Origin: Agrypnia vestita
Lineage: Eukaryota; Arthropoda; Insecta; Trichoptera; Phryganeidae
Assembly: GCA_016648135.1 (NCBI GenBank)
Contig: JADDOH010000301.1
Span: forward strand, 96,945 to 160,944
Reading direction: 5' to 3'
Length of the DNA: 64,000 bases
In this document: positions 44,090-53,516 of the stretch, piece by piece
Position numbering within the stretch: the first letter of the stretch is position 1
Layout of the letters: every line of letters starts with the position of its first letter
Position numbers and translations under genes: made by a program
Notes under the pieces: generated by a model
Databases searched by the model: none
Told to the model about the DNA's origin: nothing
The model's input: only the letters and a program-made list of their open reading frames with translations

Positions 44090-44530
44090 ATTGAGACACA
44101 TATGGAAATATAAACAATTATTGTTTTTTATGTTCTACCTTTTTAATTTTCTGAGACGTTTCGCCTTACGAGGGCATTATCAATCTAAATATTTTACATT
44201 CAACAACTTATTGTATTTTAAGAGTTAATTAAGATTTTTGGATTTCTGCACGATTCTAATAAATAATTATGTTCAAACACTAATGACAAGTAATACATAT
44301 TTATAAGGATGAGGATAGATTTACAACTTGACATAAATTTGATATTCTTGGTAACAACATTAATTAATTCTTAAAATTATATATCATCTCTTTCTAATAC
44401 TTTTAATATAAATACAAGTTGTTGAATGCAAAATATTTAGATTAATAATGCCCTCATAAGGCGAAACGCGTCTCAGAAAATTAAAAAGGTAGAACTTACA
44501 AAACAATTGTTCATATTTCCATATGTGCGG
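44090..44530. mobile_element. Inverted pair of hammerhead-like repeats, family 3
   Basis: 44094-44220 and 44400-44530 are reverse complements: 'ttctacctttttaattttct', 'gacgtttcgccttacgaggg', 'aatctaaatattttacattc'. Each carries TTGATAATGCCCT...GGCGAAACG(CG)TC on its coding strand, a hammerhead layout with C3 and G8 changed in the core. The central spacer is about 180 bp. Confidence 0.6.
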
Positions 44531-44534
44531 TTAT

Positions 44535-44995
44535 AGAGTTCTACAAATTTACCTGTGAAACAATAAATTTAAAGCAATCATTGAGGTTCACTTATTTATA
44601 ATGTACTGAATTCGAGAATTTTTAGGAAACATAGCCTATCAATTTGTAGGAAACATGATTTTGGAAGAAATAGATATATAACGCTTAGAAATAAGTACAT
44701 TTTAAATTAGTAATCTTCGTAGACTGCATTCAAAACATTATTATTAGTTAAGGAACGCTTAAGGTATTTAAATAGCAATAATTATTCTGAATTTTCTAAC
44801 CATCTTTTGGCTATGGATCATTCTTTTGTTATTAATAAGGGTTTACAAATTTTACATACAAATTATACAGAATCACGGTTTGATCAATTAGAAATTTGGG
44901 AAATAAGAAAAAGTGTTAAGTAATAATAAATTGAATATTATAAATAACCAGGTCCTCTTTCCAAATAGTTATCTTTTAAATTTATTTTCATGTTA
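44535..44995. other. No recognisable gene
   Basis: AT-rich, no frames. Confidence 0.5.
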
Positions 44996-44999
44996 AGTA

Positions 45000-45230
45000 G
45001 GTACTTTATTATTGTTCATTTTCCATATATAAATTTTTAAATATTTAGATTGTTTTTTTGATTATTGAATTTAATTTTTGTTAGTATACAATTGTATCCT
45101 GACGAAGGGGCCATAGGTCTTGAAACATGTTGATATTTTAAATATAAAAAAGTGGTGAAAATCAAATTTATTTTATTAATTATATTAATATTGTCATCAC
45201 AAAACTATTTTGCTATTTTTGAAGAAAAAA
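45000..45230 (+). mobile_element. Hammerhead-bearing terminal repeat, family 1
   Basis: Single plus-oriented copy with 'ttgttagtatacaattgtat', the ribozyme at 45094-45136 and the tail 'aagtggtgaaaatcaaattt', 'aatattgtcatcacaaaact'. Confidence 0.65.
45094..45136 (+). ncRNA. Hammerhead ribozyme motif, intact core (family 1)
   Basis: GTATC, CTGACGA (45099-45105), stem II with wobble pairs, GAA (45122-45124), ACATGT, U, GATAT. The core is complete and stem I pairs as in the 38.6-kb copy. Stem II has two changes relative to that copy (ATAGGTCTT for ATGGGCTCT). Confidence 0.65.
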
Positions 45231-45234
45231 TTAC

Positions 45235-45585
45235 TTTATTTATTTGGATATTCTGCCCTTGCATTTTTACCCCGATTTGACGCGTGATAAAATTTCCTCT
45301 TCATACTAAATCGAGAGTTAATGTCTATTGTAGACAGAAAAATCATATCAAAGACAGCAATATCCAATTATGTAAATAGCAAAAGCAGCAATGTCCACTG
45401 TTTGGTGGCAAACACAGCAACACCCATATTTTAAAGATATAAATAAATCTTTAAAATATAAAATATAATAAAACACAATAATTTATACACATGTAAAATA
45501 TAAATGGAAAACTGAGTTATAAAATATCAAAAAAATATATATTGACTATTTTATTTGTATAATATCCATTTCTTTTATATGAGTA
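45235..45585. other. No recognisable gene
   Basis: AT-rich; 'gatataaataaatctttaaaatata' type low-complexity sequence. Confidence 0.5.
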
Positions 45586-45589
45586 GCTA

Positions 45590-45636
45590 ATTCATCAACA
45601 TGTTTCAGAAAAACCTTTCCTTCGTCAGGGTGTTGT
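45590..45636 (-). ncRNA. Hammerhead ribozyme motif, intact core (family 4)
   Basis: Minus strand: CACC, CTGACGA, stem II AGGAAA/TTTTCT closing a GGT loop (6 bp with one wobble), GAA, ACATGT, U, GATG. The core is complete; stem I is weakened by an A-C mismatch at the second pair. A close relative at 51.3 kb has perfect stem I. Confidence 0.65.
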
Positions 45637-46134
45637 GTAACTGTCAAAATATCAGAATGAAATCTCTTTTTTTCAATTGAAAAAAAGAAAAAGAAAATAT
45701 ACAATAAAAAATATAATAATAAAATATACTGATATATTAAATATAAATGGAAAACTGAGGTGGCAATTGTTTTTAAACACATATCCAATAATATGTAGGT
45801 TTCGTAGAATCCAGAGGAATTTCCTTGAGTAAAGACAGGTGTTTCTATTTATCTCAGTTCATTACCTCATATTTTGTTGCCTTCATTTTTATACCCTGCA
45901 AACAATAATAACAAAACAACTTGTTCCTAAGAATGAAACATAACAATAAAGAGATGTCGTCCATAAGATGAAGTATGATGATTATAACAAAACAATGTGG
46001 TCCATAGGATGTAAAATGTTATAATAATACGGTCCATGAAATGGATGAAGAGTGAATGGAAAGTAGCTTGAAGTTTCAATTTCATCGAAATGTTTAGACC
46101 AGCCATACTCAACCCGCGGCCCGCCAAGCTTTTA

Positions 46135-47167
46135 AGGCCCCCATTCACGGGCACTCCATTTGCCAGCACTCCACATCGGTGGATGACGTCCAAATTCGTA
46201 TCACACTCACGATCACTACTCCACGCGAAGCCACTCCATTTTTTTGTCAGTTTAAGTGCAACTACCGGACACGAACATGAGACAATCAATACCTCCACAA
46301 GAGAGATTAACAACGACACTTCGTTTACTTAGCGTCTGGCATCTTAGCGCATTGAAATTTTTACCTTTTAATATTTAATATCTTTTTAGAAAAGTTTTAA
46401 CTCGGATAGACACATAAAAAAACACTTCAATGTTATTTATATGAATAAACCTTGCGTAGTGATAATCTGCTAGTCAAACATGGATATTAAGATTATTATT
46501 TTAGTGACATAAATTCAAAAAAGGTGTCAAAGCCTTTACATTAACATTCAATAATGTATTACTAGGTTCAAACTAGGTGATTTTAGTTGATCAACTTCAA
46601 TTATTCAAATTAATTTTATCGAATTAATATACATAATATCTTATTAAATTCTTTTTTGAAGGTCCCTCTCAAAGACGCTATTTTTTTTTGAACTGTATCT
46701 TTATTCGCACTTTGATCGACCTTCTGGAATAATAACAATAGTTCTTGCATAGCGACATTTCGCTTATTTCGATCATGATAATTATGATGGCAGGTCATCC
46801 AGAGATATGGCGATTCCCTGTACATCTCAATCACCTCTAAAACAAACTCTTTTCCCGACATCATGGATTCGTCCGTCCTTCGCCGGAGCGCGCGGCCGAC
46901 TGAGCCTCAAAATGGATTTCGGTTTTGACATTCACGAGCAGCGCGGCGTGGAGTGGCGTGGAACGGCGCGCGGGTTCCGCATTCAAGATGAGTTGGACGG
47001 CGGCCATTGGAGCCGCGCCGCAATGGATTTTGGAATGTTTGGAAATCCAACGTTCGGAGTGATGCCATCAAATCCACGCGGTTTTTCACATTCACGACGA
47101 GTTTACGCATTGATTTGGAGTGATGGAGTGGAGTGCTGGCAAATGGAGTGCCCGTGAATGGGGGCCT
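46135..47167. mobile_element. PIF/Harbinger element with intact MADF ORF
   Basis: TIRs begin 'aggcccccattcacgggcac' and match for about 40 bp at both ends. TTA flanks at 46132-46134 and 47168-47170. The 1,033-bp body holds a MADF ORF on the minus strand and GC-rich sub-terminal arms (gcgcggcgtggagtgg). The long plus frame 46807-47157 comes from these arms and is not called. Confidence 0.85.
46616..46864 (-). CDS. MADF-domain protein of a PIF/Harbinger element
   Basis: 82 codons from an ATG at 46864: KEFVLEVIEMYRESPYLW (helix 1), HNYHDRNKRNVAMQELLLLF, NKDTVQKKIASLRGTFKKEF. This is a nearly full MADF domain ('LIxLYRxxPxLWxxxxxxYxxRxKRxxAxxELxxxxxxxxxNxDxVxKKIxSLRxxFRKE'). MADF/Myb-SANT proteins bind DNA and act with the transposase of PIF/Harbinger elements. 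The ORF has no internal stop; the last few codons may be intron (a GTATAT follows 'FNKILC'). It lacks the downstream part of the protein and a transposase, so a trans-acting or residual role is inference. Confidence 0.7.
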   Translation of the reverse strand: MMSGKEFVLEVIEMYRESPYLWMTCHHNYHDRNKRNVAMQELLLLFQKVDQSANKDTVQKKIASLRGTFKKEFNKILCILIR

Positions 47168-47169
47168 TT

Positions 47170-47390
47170 ACATGCGGCCCGAAGCACATTTAATATCAGG
47201 AACGTGATTCGAAAAGTCTGGCATTGTAAGTTTTGAACATCTTGGAATACGCACAAACAAAAAGACAAACTCCTGTCATTTTAAAACAAACGATTTCTAT
47301 AGTTTAAGAACGAATTTGTTTCAACCATAGATAGTTTCAACCACAGAGTGCAAGTTTTGTGTTTGTCATGTAATTTTTTGTAATTCATTC
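47170..47390. other. No recognisable feature
   Basis: Short unstructured spacer between two Harbinger-type elements. Confidence 0.5.
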
Positions 47391-47394
47391 ATTA

Positions 47395-47588
47395 AGGTAC
47401 AGATACACATACCCCTTAGTGGCATGCCACTTAGTGGCATGCTCAAAAATCAACCGGCGGTTGTATGGCTAGTGGCATGCTCGTTACTAGCAATGTGCGT
47501 ACACACATGCCACTAATAACCAAGGCCTAGAGAAGGTCGATACTGCGCATGCTCACGTGCCACTAAATAAGCATGTGTATCTGTAGCT
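47395..47588. mobile_element. Harbinger-type MITE, 194 bp
   Basis: Ends 'aggtacagatacacatacc' and (reverse complement) 'agctacagatacacatgct', flanked by TTA on both sides (47392-47394, 47589-47591). 'cttagtggcatgc' is repeated in tandem at the left and mirrored at the right. Confidence 0.7.
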
Positions 47589-47611
47589 TTACTGTCGGTA
47601 AAATTTCGTGT

Positions 47612-47650
47612 TGTGTCGAATGCTTTTTTGAAATCCATCAATATTATTTC
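47612..47650 (-). pseudogene. RT motif A fragment
   Basis: The minus strand reads VEIILMDFKKAFDTT, matching the catalytic 'x-D-F-x-K-A-F-D' motif A of non-LTR RTs. Neighbouring motifs are absent, so only a scrap of RT is present or the match is chance. Confidence 0.3.
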
Positions 47651-47828
47651 TACTTTTTTTATCATTCAAATAATTCACACAATATTTGGAGTATATCCAA
47701 ATCTTTGTAAAAATCTATATTGTATTTTTAATACACCGTGCCTTTACGGTTTTCCGCCACAATGTGGTCTACGCAACTCTGGACGTTTTTCTTTTTTATA
47801 ATTTCGTCCCCCGTTACGTCTGTAATAA

Positions 47829-48325
47829 CACAGTATACCCAGAACAGTAGTTTATCTCCGGCCTATCGGCGAGTTATTAGCCTGCTCTTGCGTTGACGCT
47901 AGGGTCGTCACTTTATTTTTACTCCCTTTTTTTTAACTCGTAGCGTCTGAGATTTCGACGCATAAGGTAGACACGAAACCCGAAAATTTCTGTAATTAGT
48001 ATACCTAGTTTCTGCACTTAAATTACAAGAACGCTGATGAACATCAACGTAGACTTTTAAAAACTCAGTCTTTGTGATAATCAACACACCTTTTTAGTAA
48101 AGCACCACAAACATAAAAAAAGGCATTTTTTTCAGGAAGCGCATTTTTTTTCTAAAGCGGCGGCTGCGAGCGCGAATGGCACCGAAGGCACGGCCCTTAC
48201 TGCCGCCGCCTTGTGCCCCCATATTCTGTGTCAATGTGTGCGTCACAGTGCGTGCCTACACGGCACGTTCTAATGGGTAGCGGCCAGTTTGTATGAAGAC
48301 GTATTACTGTTCTTATTATACTGTG
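47829..48325 (-). mobile_element. CACAGTATAC-TIR element, copy C
   Basis: Same element as 32.4 and 36.4 kb in reverse orientation, 497 bp, flanked by a perfect 7-bp duplication GTAATAA (47822-47828, 48326-48332). Confidence 0.8.
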
Positions 48326-48334
48326 GTAATAAGG

Positions 48335-48945
48335 TGTTAGAATCCGTAAATAAATAAATCACATTTTCGTATGAGTTTATTAATCTATTATTTATGTTAA
48401 GCCGCTGGCGCTGTACCAAAATAAACGATTTTATTATTTTTATTATTATTATTTGAGTATATAGATATGATGAAAATAAATTTCATGTAGGAAGATAGCG
48501 ATAAGTATTATTATCATGTTATAGTTTTATTAAATAATATTTGTTGATTAATCAAGAGGCGGCGCCCTAATCTTGAATCAAAGAATACATTTTTTCTCCG
48601 TACGATTTTTTTTCGTCACATCAGTATAAGTTGCGGCTTAACTTAGCAAACATATATGTGGGCCGAAGAAAAAAAGCTTGAGTACCGCTGGTTTAGACTC
48701 TTGACGTGTTATGTTATATTCCGATAAAAAATTTCCACCGCTCTCCATCGCGTTTCCTCTCCGCGCGGATCAGTTGCGCTAAAGCAGCAAAAATAATATC
48801 ACAACTGACTCAACCTTGTCGCCGGCTACTCCGATATACAGCTGCTGTTAATATATGCACATAAATATTGCGAACGCCGCCGACAAAGCGGGAGCCGGGC
48901 GCTTGAGCAAATGGCCGGCATATAAAAAACTAACCCATAAAAACC
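48335..48945. other. No recognisable gene
   Basis: A 61-codon frame (48855-49040) overlaps the next element. 48740-48800 is somewhat CpG-richer (tccgcgcggatcag). Confidence 0.45.
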
Positions 48946-48956
48946 AAGTTTTTATC

Positions 48957-49249
48957 ATGCTCCCTTTCTCGTTGAATCGGGTTTCGTGCCTATACACGCG
49001 TCGGGCTAATTACTCATTTGTATTGATTCCGATTTGGTAAACCATTAAAATTTCGAAAAATTCAAAATTATACTATGTTTATTAATTTTTTTAAACGAAA
49101 AATTGTTATATCATTTTCATCGTCGCCACGAGTCTGCTTGCAAAGTTTCAGCTCGATTGGATCACGGGAAAAGGGTTAAAAGTAGATCCAAAGTTTTTTC
49201 GTCAGAAAAGCAAGCAGACGCCACGAGTTAAAAGAAAGGGAGTAAAAAT
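48957..49249 (+). mobile_element. ACTCCCTTTC-type element, copy 5
   Basis: 'gctccctttctcgttgaatc' to 'ttaaaagaaagggagtaaaa'. Contains 'gccacgagtctgcttgcaaa' and 'tcagctcgattggatcacgg'. Confidence 0.75.
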
Positions 49250-49370
49250 ATATTCAGTCCTCAAATAACGGCTTAATTTTTAATGTCAACAGTGGATTAT
49301 GTTACAATTCAGATTTTCAATTTTGAGTTAACGAAAAATTTACTTTAATTTAGAGGAAGTTCCGTTCTTT

Positions 49371-49470
49371 TGTGTAAAGTTTTCTGGGGTATTATGCCTC
49401 TCTGGCCGACGTTTCGAATACCATTGCAGGGTCCATCGTCAGGGTGGAATATCCCAGAAAACTATACACA
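49371..49470 (-). ncRNA. Hammerhead ribozyme motif with extended stem I
   Basis: Minus strand: arm tgtgtatagttttctggg (49470 side), an internal loop, CC, core CTGACGA (49442-49436), stem II region tggaccctgcaatggtattc, GAA, stem III ACGT, C at the cleavage site, GG, loop, and the second arm. The outer arms (49371-49393 and 49448-49470) pair in 21 of 23 positions. All core bases match consensus; stem II is imperfect (ACC/GGT plus wobble pairs). The 62-codon frame over this region is not a gene. Confidence 0.7.
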
Positions 49471-49479
49471 TAAGATTCT

Positions 49480-49570
49480 GAACGGCCGTGAAAACCTGAG
49501 AACAATTGGAGGTCCGTTGGTTCGAATTTCGGTAGCAGCTAAAATATTTTTTCGTTAATTGGATTTTTCT
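49480..49570 (+). repeat. tRNA-derived SINE fragment, copy 2
   Basis: 'ttggttcgaatttcggtagc' followed by 'aaaatattttttcgttaatt' and 'ggatttttctgtg' is homologous to the SINE at 61.5 kb, including the post-tRNA tail. The A-box half is degraded. Confidence 0.6.
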
Positions 49571-49654
49571 GTGATTAATAAATTTGTTAGAATTCAAAAA
49601 AGTTCACAATAATAATTTAATAATAAAAATAAATAAGTAAAATAAATTAAATTA

Positions 49655-49722
49655 AAATAAATATATTATATATATATATATTATATATTTATATATATAT
49701 ATATATCATATATATATATATT
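49655..49722. repeat. (TA)n microsatellite
   Basis: Imperfect TA dinucleotide array of nearly 70 bp. Confidence 0.9.
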
Positions 49723-49789
49723 CAGCCCGCGTATGTTTATGTTCGTAAAACTCGAAAAGTATTCGACCGATCGACTTGAAATTTTGACA

Positions 49790-50285
49790 CAATATATATA
49801 TAATCATTTTAGACTCATAATCAAAGTAGCACTATATTTCTGCTTTGATTTTATCTGCTTTGATGTTCAAGCTATCATGACCTAATATCAATAGTTATGG
49901 AGATATGCTACATCAAAGTTTGCATTTTTTTTCAATATTTCTGACTTATTTTTTGGGCTATCATTACAGTAACTTATATCGGTTACGAAAAATTCATTTG
50001 TTTCAATACAAGCTAAATAAAATTATAAAAACCCTGAAAGAATTTCGAAGGTTTTTATCAGGTATATTATTTGACCTGTATTAAAGAGATTGAATTTTAC
50101 ATATTCGATATAAGTTACTGTAATGACAGTCCAACGTTTTCCAAAAAAAAACAGAAATATTGAAAAAAAATACAAAAAAACTTTGATGCCGCATATTTTC
50201 GTAACTTTTATATTAGGTCATAATAGGTCAAGGCAGGAATAAAGTCCTGTGAGGCTATTAACGTTTTCCAAATAACCCTGTACTT
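49790..50285. mobile_element. Palindromic MITE, copy D (diverged)
   Basis: Contains 'tcatgacctaatatcaatag', 'tttcaatatttctgactta' and their inverted counterparts ('cagaaatattgaaaaaaaat', 'atattaggtcataataggtc'). Right end 'aataaccctgta'. Confidence 0.65.
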
Positions 50286-50655
50286 AGATATCTTTTTAGA
50301 GTTTTCTATAAAAATGATTGTCCATATTGTATGTTTGCCGGTAACACACTTGTATTAATATTTGTATTTTTCACGTTGTCTTGCCGTGCTATCCAATTCC
50401 TATGAAAATCTGTATGTGCGTAGTGTATTAAGGCTATTCAAAGGTATTTTTTTTAGTTTGTTTTAAGTGATTCTGTAACGGCTTTAGTTTCTAATATTCA
50501 ACGTTTTTATAAAGCCTGAAACGTGAACATTGATGATATAGTATGTAGTTACATACTACAATAGAATAGTTTTAAAAAAATATACGATAAAACAAATAGC
50601 TATTTTCACACTCGTTAATATGGTGACTTTATACTTTATTCAATACTTTTCATTT

Positions 50656-51172
50656 TTACTCCCTTTATATTAACTAGTGGCGTCTGCTTGCTTGCCGGCT
50701 TGCCGTCAAAAAAAAACTTTGGATCGATTTTTGACCCTTTTTCCGTGATCCAATCGAGCTGAAACTTGGCAAGTAGACTCATGGCGACGATCAAGAAAAT
50801 CTTTCAAATTTTCGATAAAAAAAATAATAATTATAGTATAATTTCGGATTTTTAGAAATTTTATTGGTTTTTTCAAATTGGAATCATTAGAAAAGTTTGA
50901 TTAGCAACGGCGGCCCGATAACATCGCGGAATATTTTCTAAATTTTAATTACTCCGTCGGTATATATAATAGGTACTTCACTACGAATGTCGAAAATCTA
51001 AATTGACTGACAAATGTTTTTAGAATTTAATCTTCAAAGCATGAAGTGTCTTATCAAAGCTCAAAACATCTGACATTTTAGAAATTTATTAAATTACTGT
51101 AAGTTTAGTGTTATGTTATATGTTTTAATTCGTCTTTAATTATTGTTATATTTTACAAAGAAAAGGAGTATA
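50656..51172 (-). mobile_element. ACTCCCTTTC-type element, copy 6
   Basis: Left end 'actccctttatattaactag', right end 'caaagaaaaggagtataata'. Same body as 24.2-24.8 kb, including 'gcggcccgataacatcgcgg'. About 515 bp, the longest well-bounded copy. Confidence 0.7.
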
Positions 51173-51312
51173 ATAAAAACTTGGTTTTTATGGGTTACTT
51201 TTTTTGTAAGAGATAACAGCAAATCTTAAATTTACATGCACAAGAGATTGTAGATTGACATTTAAAAAAAAAAAAGAATTTATTATTTGTTTTAATCCAC
51301 TTATATTCATTT

Positions 51313-51354
51313 ACACCTACATGTTTCGGAAAAACCTTTCCATCGTCAGGGTGT
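51313..51354 (-). ncRNA. Hammerhead ribozyme motif, perfect stem I (family 4)
   Basis: Minus strand: ACACC (51354-51350), CTGACGA (51349-51343), stem II GGAAA/TTTCC-type with GGT loop, GAA (51327-51325), ACATGT, A at the cleavage position, GGTGT (51317-51313). ACACC/GGTGT pair perfectly. The core is complete; the first stem II position is a T-C mismatch. Confidence 0.7.
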
Positions 51355-51439
51355 TTTATAAATATCAAAATGAATGACAATGTCTTTGGTTTTCTAAAGT
51401 ATTTAAAAAATTATTTTCATTGGAAATTTTTTTTGAATT

Positions 51440-51560
51440 GCACTAGCAGTTAAATTTAATTGATTATTAATAATATTTTGTTTTTATAATTAATAATATT
51501 TTACATGCTATAATATAATAATATTTTTATAATTAATAATATTTTACATGCTTTACTAAT
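51440..51560. repeat. ~58-bp AT-rich tandem duplication
   Basis: 'tataattaataatattttac' and 'atgctataatataataat' occur twice in succession. Confidence 0.7.
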
Positions 51561-51949
51561 TTCTAATGATTCTTAATTCTGGTCCGTCGCGTCGTGAACC
51601 CTACGTCATCGAGTACAAAGATGGGACTTGTATATAGCAGTTTAGAATAGGATAGGTATCCAAAATGTACCATCTTTCCTGGTATCATCCTGGAGCGATT
51701 TATTTAATTCATAAATAATGATACTTACTTTTGGACAAAAATTAAGTCATCGAGTACCTGAGTTGAGACCTGACACACTGGATACATCAATTATGAAATG
51801 TTCAAACTAAATATTCTTAAAAAATATAATATCTTAGTAAATAAGTCACGCTTTGTTATAAGAAAACGTTTTTATTCATGAGACTCGGAATTTAAAAAAT
51901 ATTAATTAAAAATCAACGCCTATTGTAAAAATTACGTTTCCTTAACAAG

Positions 51950-52110
51950 GAGTTTTAATTATGCGAGAATAAATATTTAAATTGTAGTATAAATGTGACT
52001 TAAATATATGCGAGGGGGACATTCTCCCGCCGTGACCCAATCCCCTCGCCCAAACAAGCGATTTAGTTTTAGTTTGTATCATTTCGTACTCTGGCCTTCA
52101 TAAAAAATCA
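51950..52110 (+). repeat. Dispersed repeat, second copy of 41510-41660
   Basis: Shares 'ttaattatgc', 'gtagtataaatgtgacttaa' and 'atatatgcgaggggg' with the first copy. Confidence 0.7.
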
Positions 52111-52119
52111 CGTTTACGT

Positions 52120-52690
52120 ATTTCAAAATTAATTGACACTTTACCCTGCTGTAACCTGTCGCGTATACGTGTTCTCATCCTTTATTTTTGGGCTTGTTCC
52201 TTACAAGGGCGTTTCTTCAAGCTATTGCGACTTTTAATTTTCCTCTTCCTCGCCACACGGTTTTTCGCGGCAATCCATTTATAATTGTTAAATTCGACTC
52301 GATCGAAAAACGTCGGACTCTGCTTGTTGAGAGCGCGGAAACCAAAATTCAACTGCCCTAAACTCGCTGCCCTAGTGACGGCAGGGGTATTGGTATGTGA
52401 GCCTGCATTTTAGGTAATGGTAAAGAATGAAGAGGGTGTGATGGAATAACAACGGAATTTAGGTATTCACGAATACAGAATCCAAGCCATGCGCTAACAT
52501 CCACCATATTATATTGGAAGCCATCCAAATTTGGCTTTGTCATTCTTTTTAGGACCCTGTGCAAAACTTTTCTAGATATTTTTGTGAATTCCGTATTCAA
52601 GTATTCCGAATTTTACGCAGTTGCACTCTAGTAGCTTGTAAATACCAACACCACGAGTTGTACGATGTTATCGACACGTATCGTGCAATA
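52120..52690. other. No recognisable gene
   Basis: An 80-codon minus frame (52600-52358) has no known motif. Confidence 0.4.
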
Positions 52691-52699
52691 GTTGCCGCC

Positions 52700-52785
52700 A
52701 ACTGGGTATAAAGTATAAATGTCTGACTAAGAATTAGATTCTGGGAGCGCAGGTTCGAATCCCCGACTGGTATTAGCAATTCCTG
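52700..52785 (+). repeat. tRNA-like B-box remnant
   Basis: GGTTCGAATCC at 52752-52762 is a perfect Pol III B box, embedded in 'gcgcaggttcgaatccccga'. No A box at the right distance is convincing. Likely a SINE remnant. Confidence 0.35.
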
Positions 52786-52798
52786 GAAAATGTTGTAA

Positions 52799-53181
52799 TC
52801 AATATGTATATATAAAAAGAAACCCGTGTTTCCCTACCCGCCAATTTTTCTCCACAACCATCCACCGGTGGTTATGGTGGTGGATAGCCTTTGGTGTCAC
52901 ATCGAAAATATGCGAGTTTGGTGGGGGTGGCTGTGCGTGGGTGGGAGTGGGTGACGAAAATGTGTTTTATTATGGAAAGGCCGCAAATGCTTCAGATTGT
53001 TTTAAAATAGGCGCGCCGACTGTGTCGGTGAAGGTTCCGGAAAAACCTGCTCTAGAAAGCTCTAGAAGGAGAAGGTTCTAGAAAATTCCAGAAAATGTTC
53101 TAGAAGGTTCGGGAATGTTCTATGACGATCCAAACAGTGTACTAAAAATCTACGCGTTCGAAGCCGCGCGGGCACAGCTAG
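52799..53181 (+). mobile_element. Helitron carrying heat-shock-element array, copy 2
   Basis: 5' end TCAATATGTATATATAAAAA at 52799; 3' end 'aagccgcgcgggcacagCTAG' at 53178-53181, followed by T. A CGCG...CGCG stem precedes the CTAG. 383 bp, no ORF. It has the same blocks as 18197-18660 in the same 5'-3' order, and unlike that copy keeps the Helitron 3' end. Confidence 0.8.
53030..53120. promoter_or_regulatory. Array of heat-shock elements
   Basis: GAA-gg-TTC-cg-GAA at 53030-53042 (three units); GAA-gg-TTC-ta-GAA-aa-TTC-ca-GAA at 53071-53093 (five perfect units); TTC-ta-GAA-gg-TTC-gg-GAA-tg-TTC at 53098-53120 (five perfect units). This exceeds the three-unit minimum usually cited for HSF trimer binding. 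It lies 60 bp from the Helitron 3' end and about 190 bp upstream of the candidate exon at 53.31 kb. Confidence 0.75.
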
Positions 53182-53311
53182 TGCTTAATAAATAATTATA
53201 CGACAGACGCGTCACTTACGTTTCAAGATACATCTGACGAAAACGAAATGAGTGAAGGGTTTTTTTTGAATCGTGGTGTTTGCTAGTGCGAGAAGACCGA
53301 AACAGACCTGC

Positions 53312-53506
53312 AGTGTTGCGACGATGGAAGACCGATTGGGTTCCGCCGGGAGGTGCGACTCGAGGCCCGCCTCGGAGGCCGCCTCGTGACAGATGGGGGG
53401 CAGCAGCCTGCGCAGGAGCAGCGGCCCTCGCCAGCCCAACATGATCTTCGCCAGGGCGGTCAATAAAATTATCCATTTGAAAATCGCCTGCCTGGGCGTC
53501 GCCACG
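53312..53506 (+). CDS. Candidate host exon (first 38 codons of a protein)
   Basis: A GC-rich, non-repetitive segment. 'gacctgcag' at 53303-53311 could be a 3' splice site. A short upstream ORF (from 53323) ends with TGA just before ATG at 53393, in good context (cagATGg). The frame runs 38 codons (MGGSSLRRSSGPRQPNMIFA...) with a hydrophobic stretch NKIIHLKIACLGVA and meets ACG|GTGAGT at 53506/53507, a canonical donor in phase 0. I do not recognise the protein. Both minus-strand frames are also open, as expected at this GC content, so strand and reality are uncertain. Confidence 0.35.
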
Positions 53507-53516
53507 GTGAGTCAGC

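Noticed and set aside
46807..47157. 116-codon plus-strand ORF
   Set aside because: It lies in the GC-rich sub-terminal arm and TIR of the Harbinger element and has no domain; openness follows from composition.
49370..49558. 62-codon plus ORF
   Set aside because: It overlaps the hammerhead inverted repeat and SINE; both explain the sequence better.
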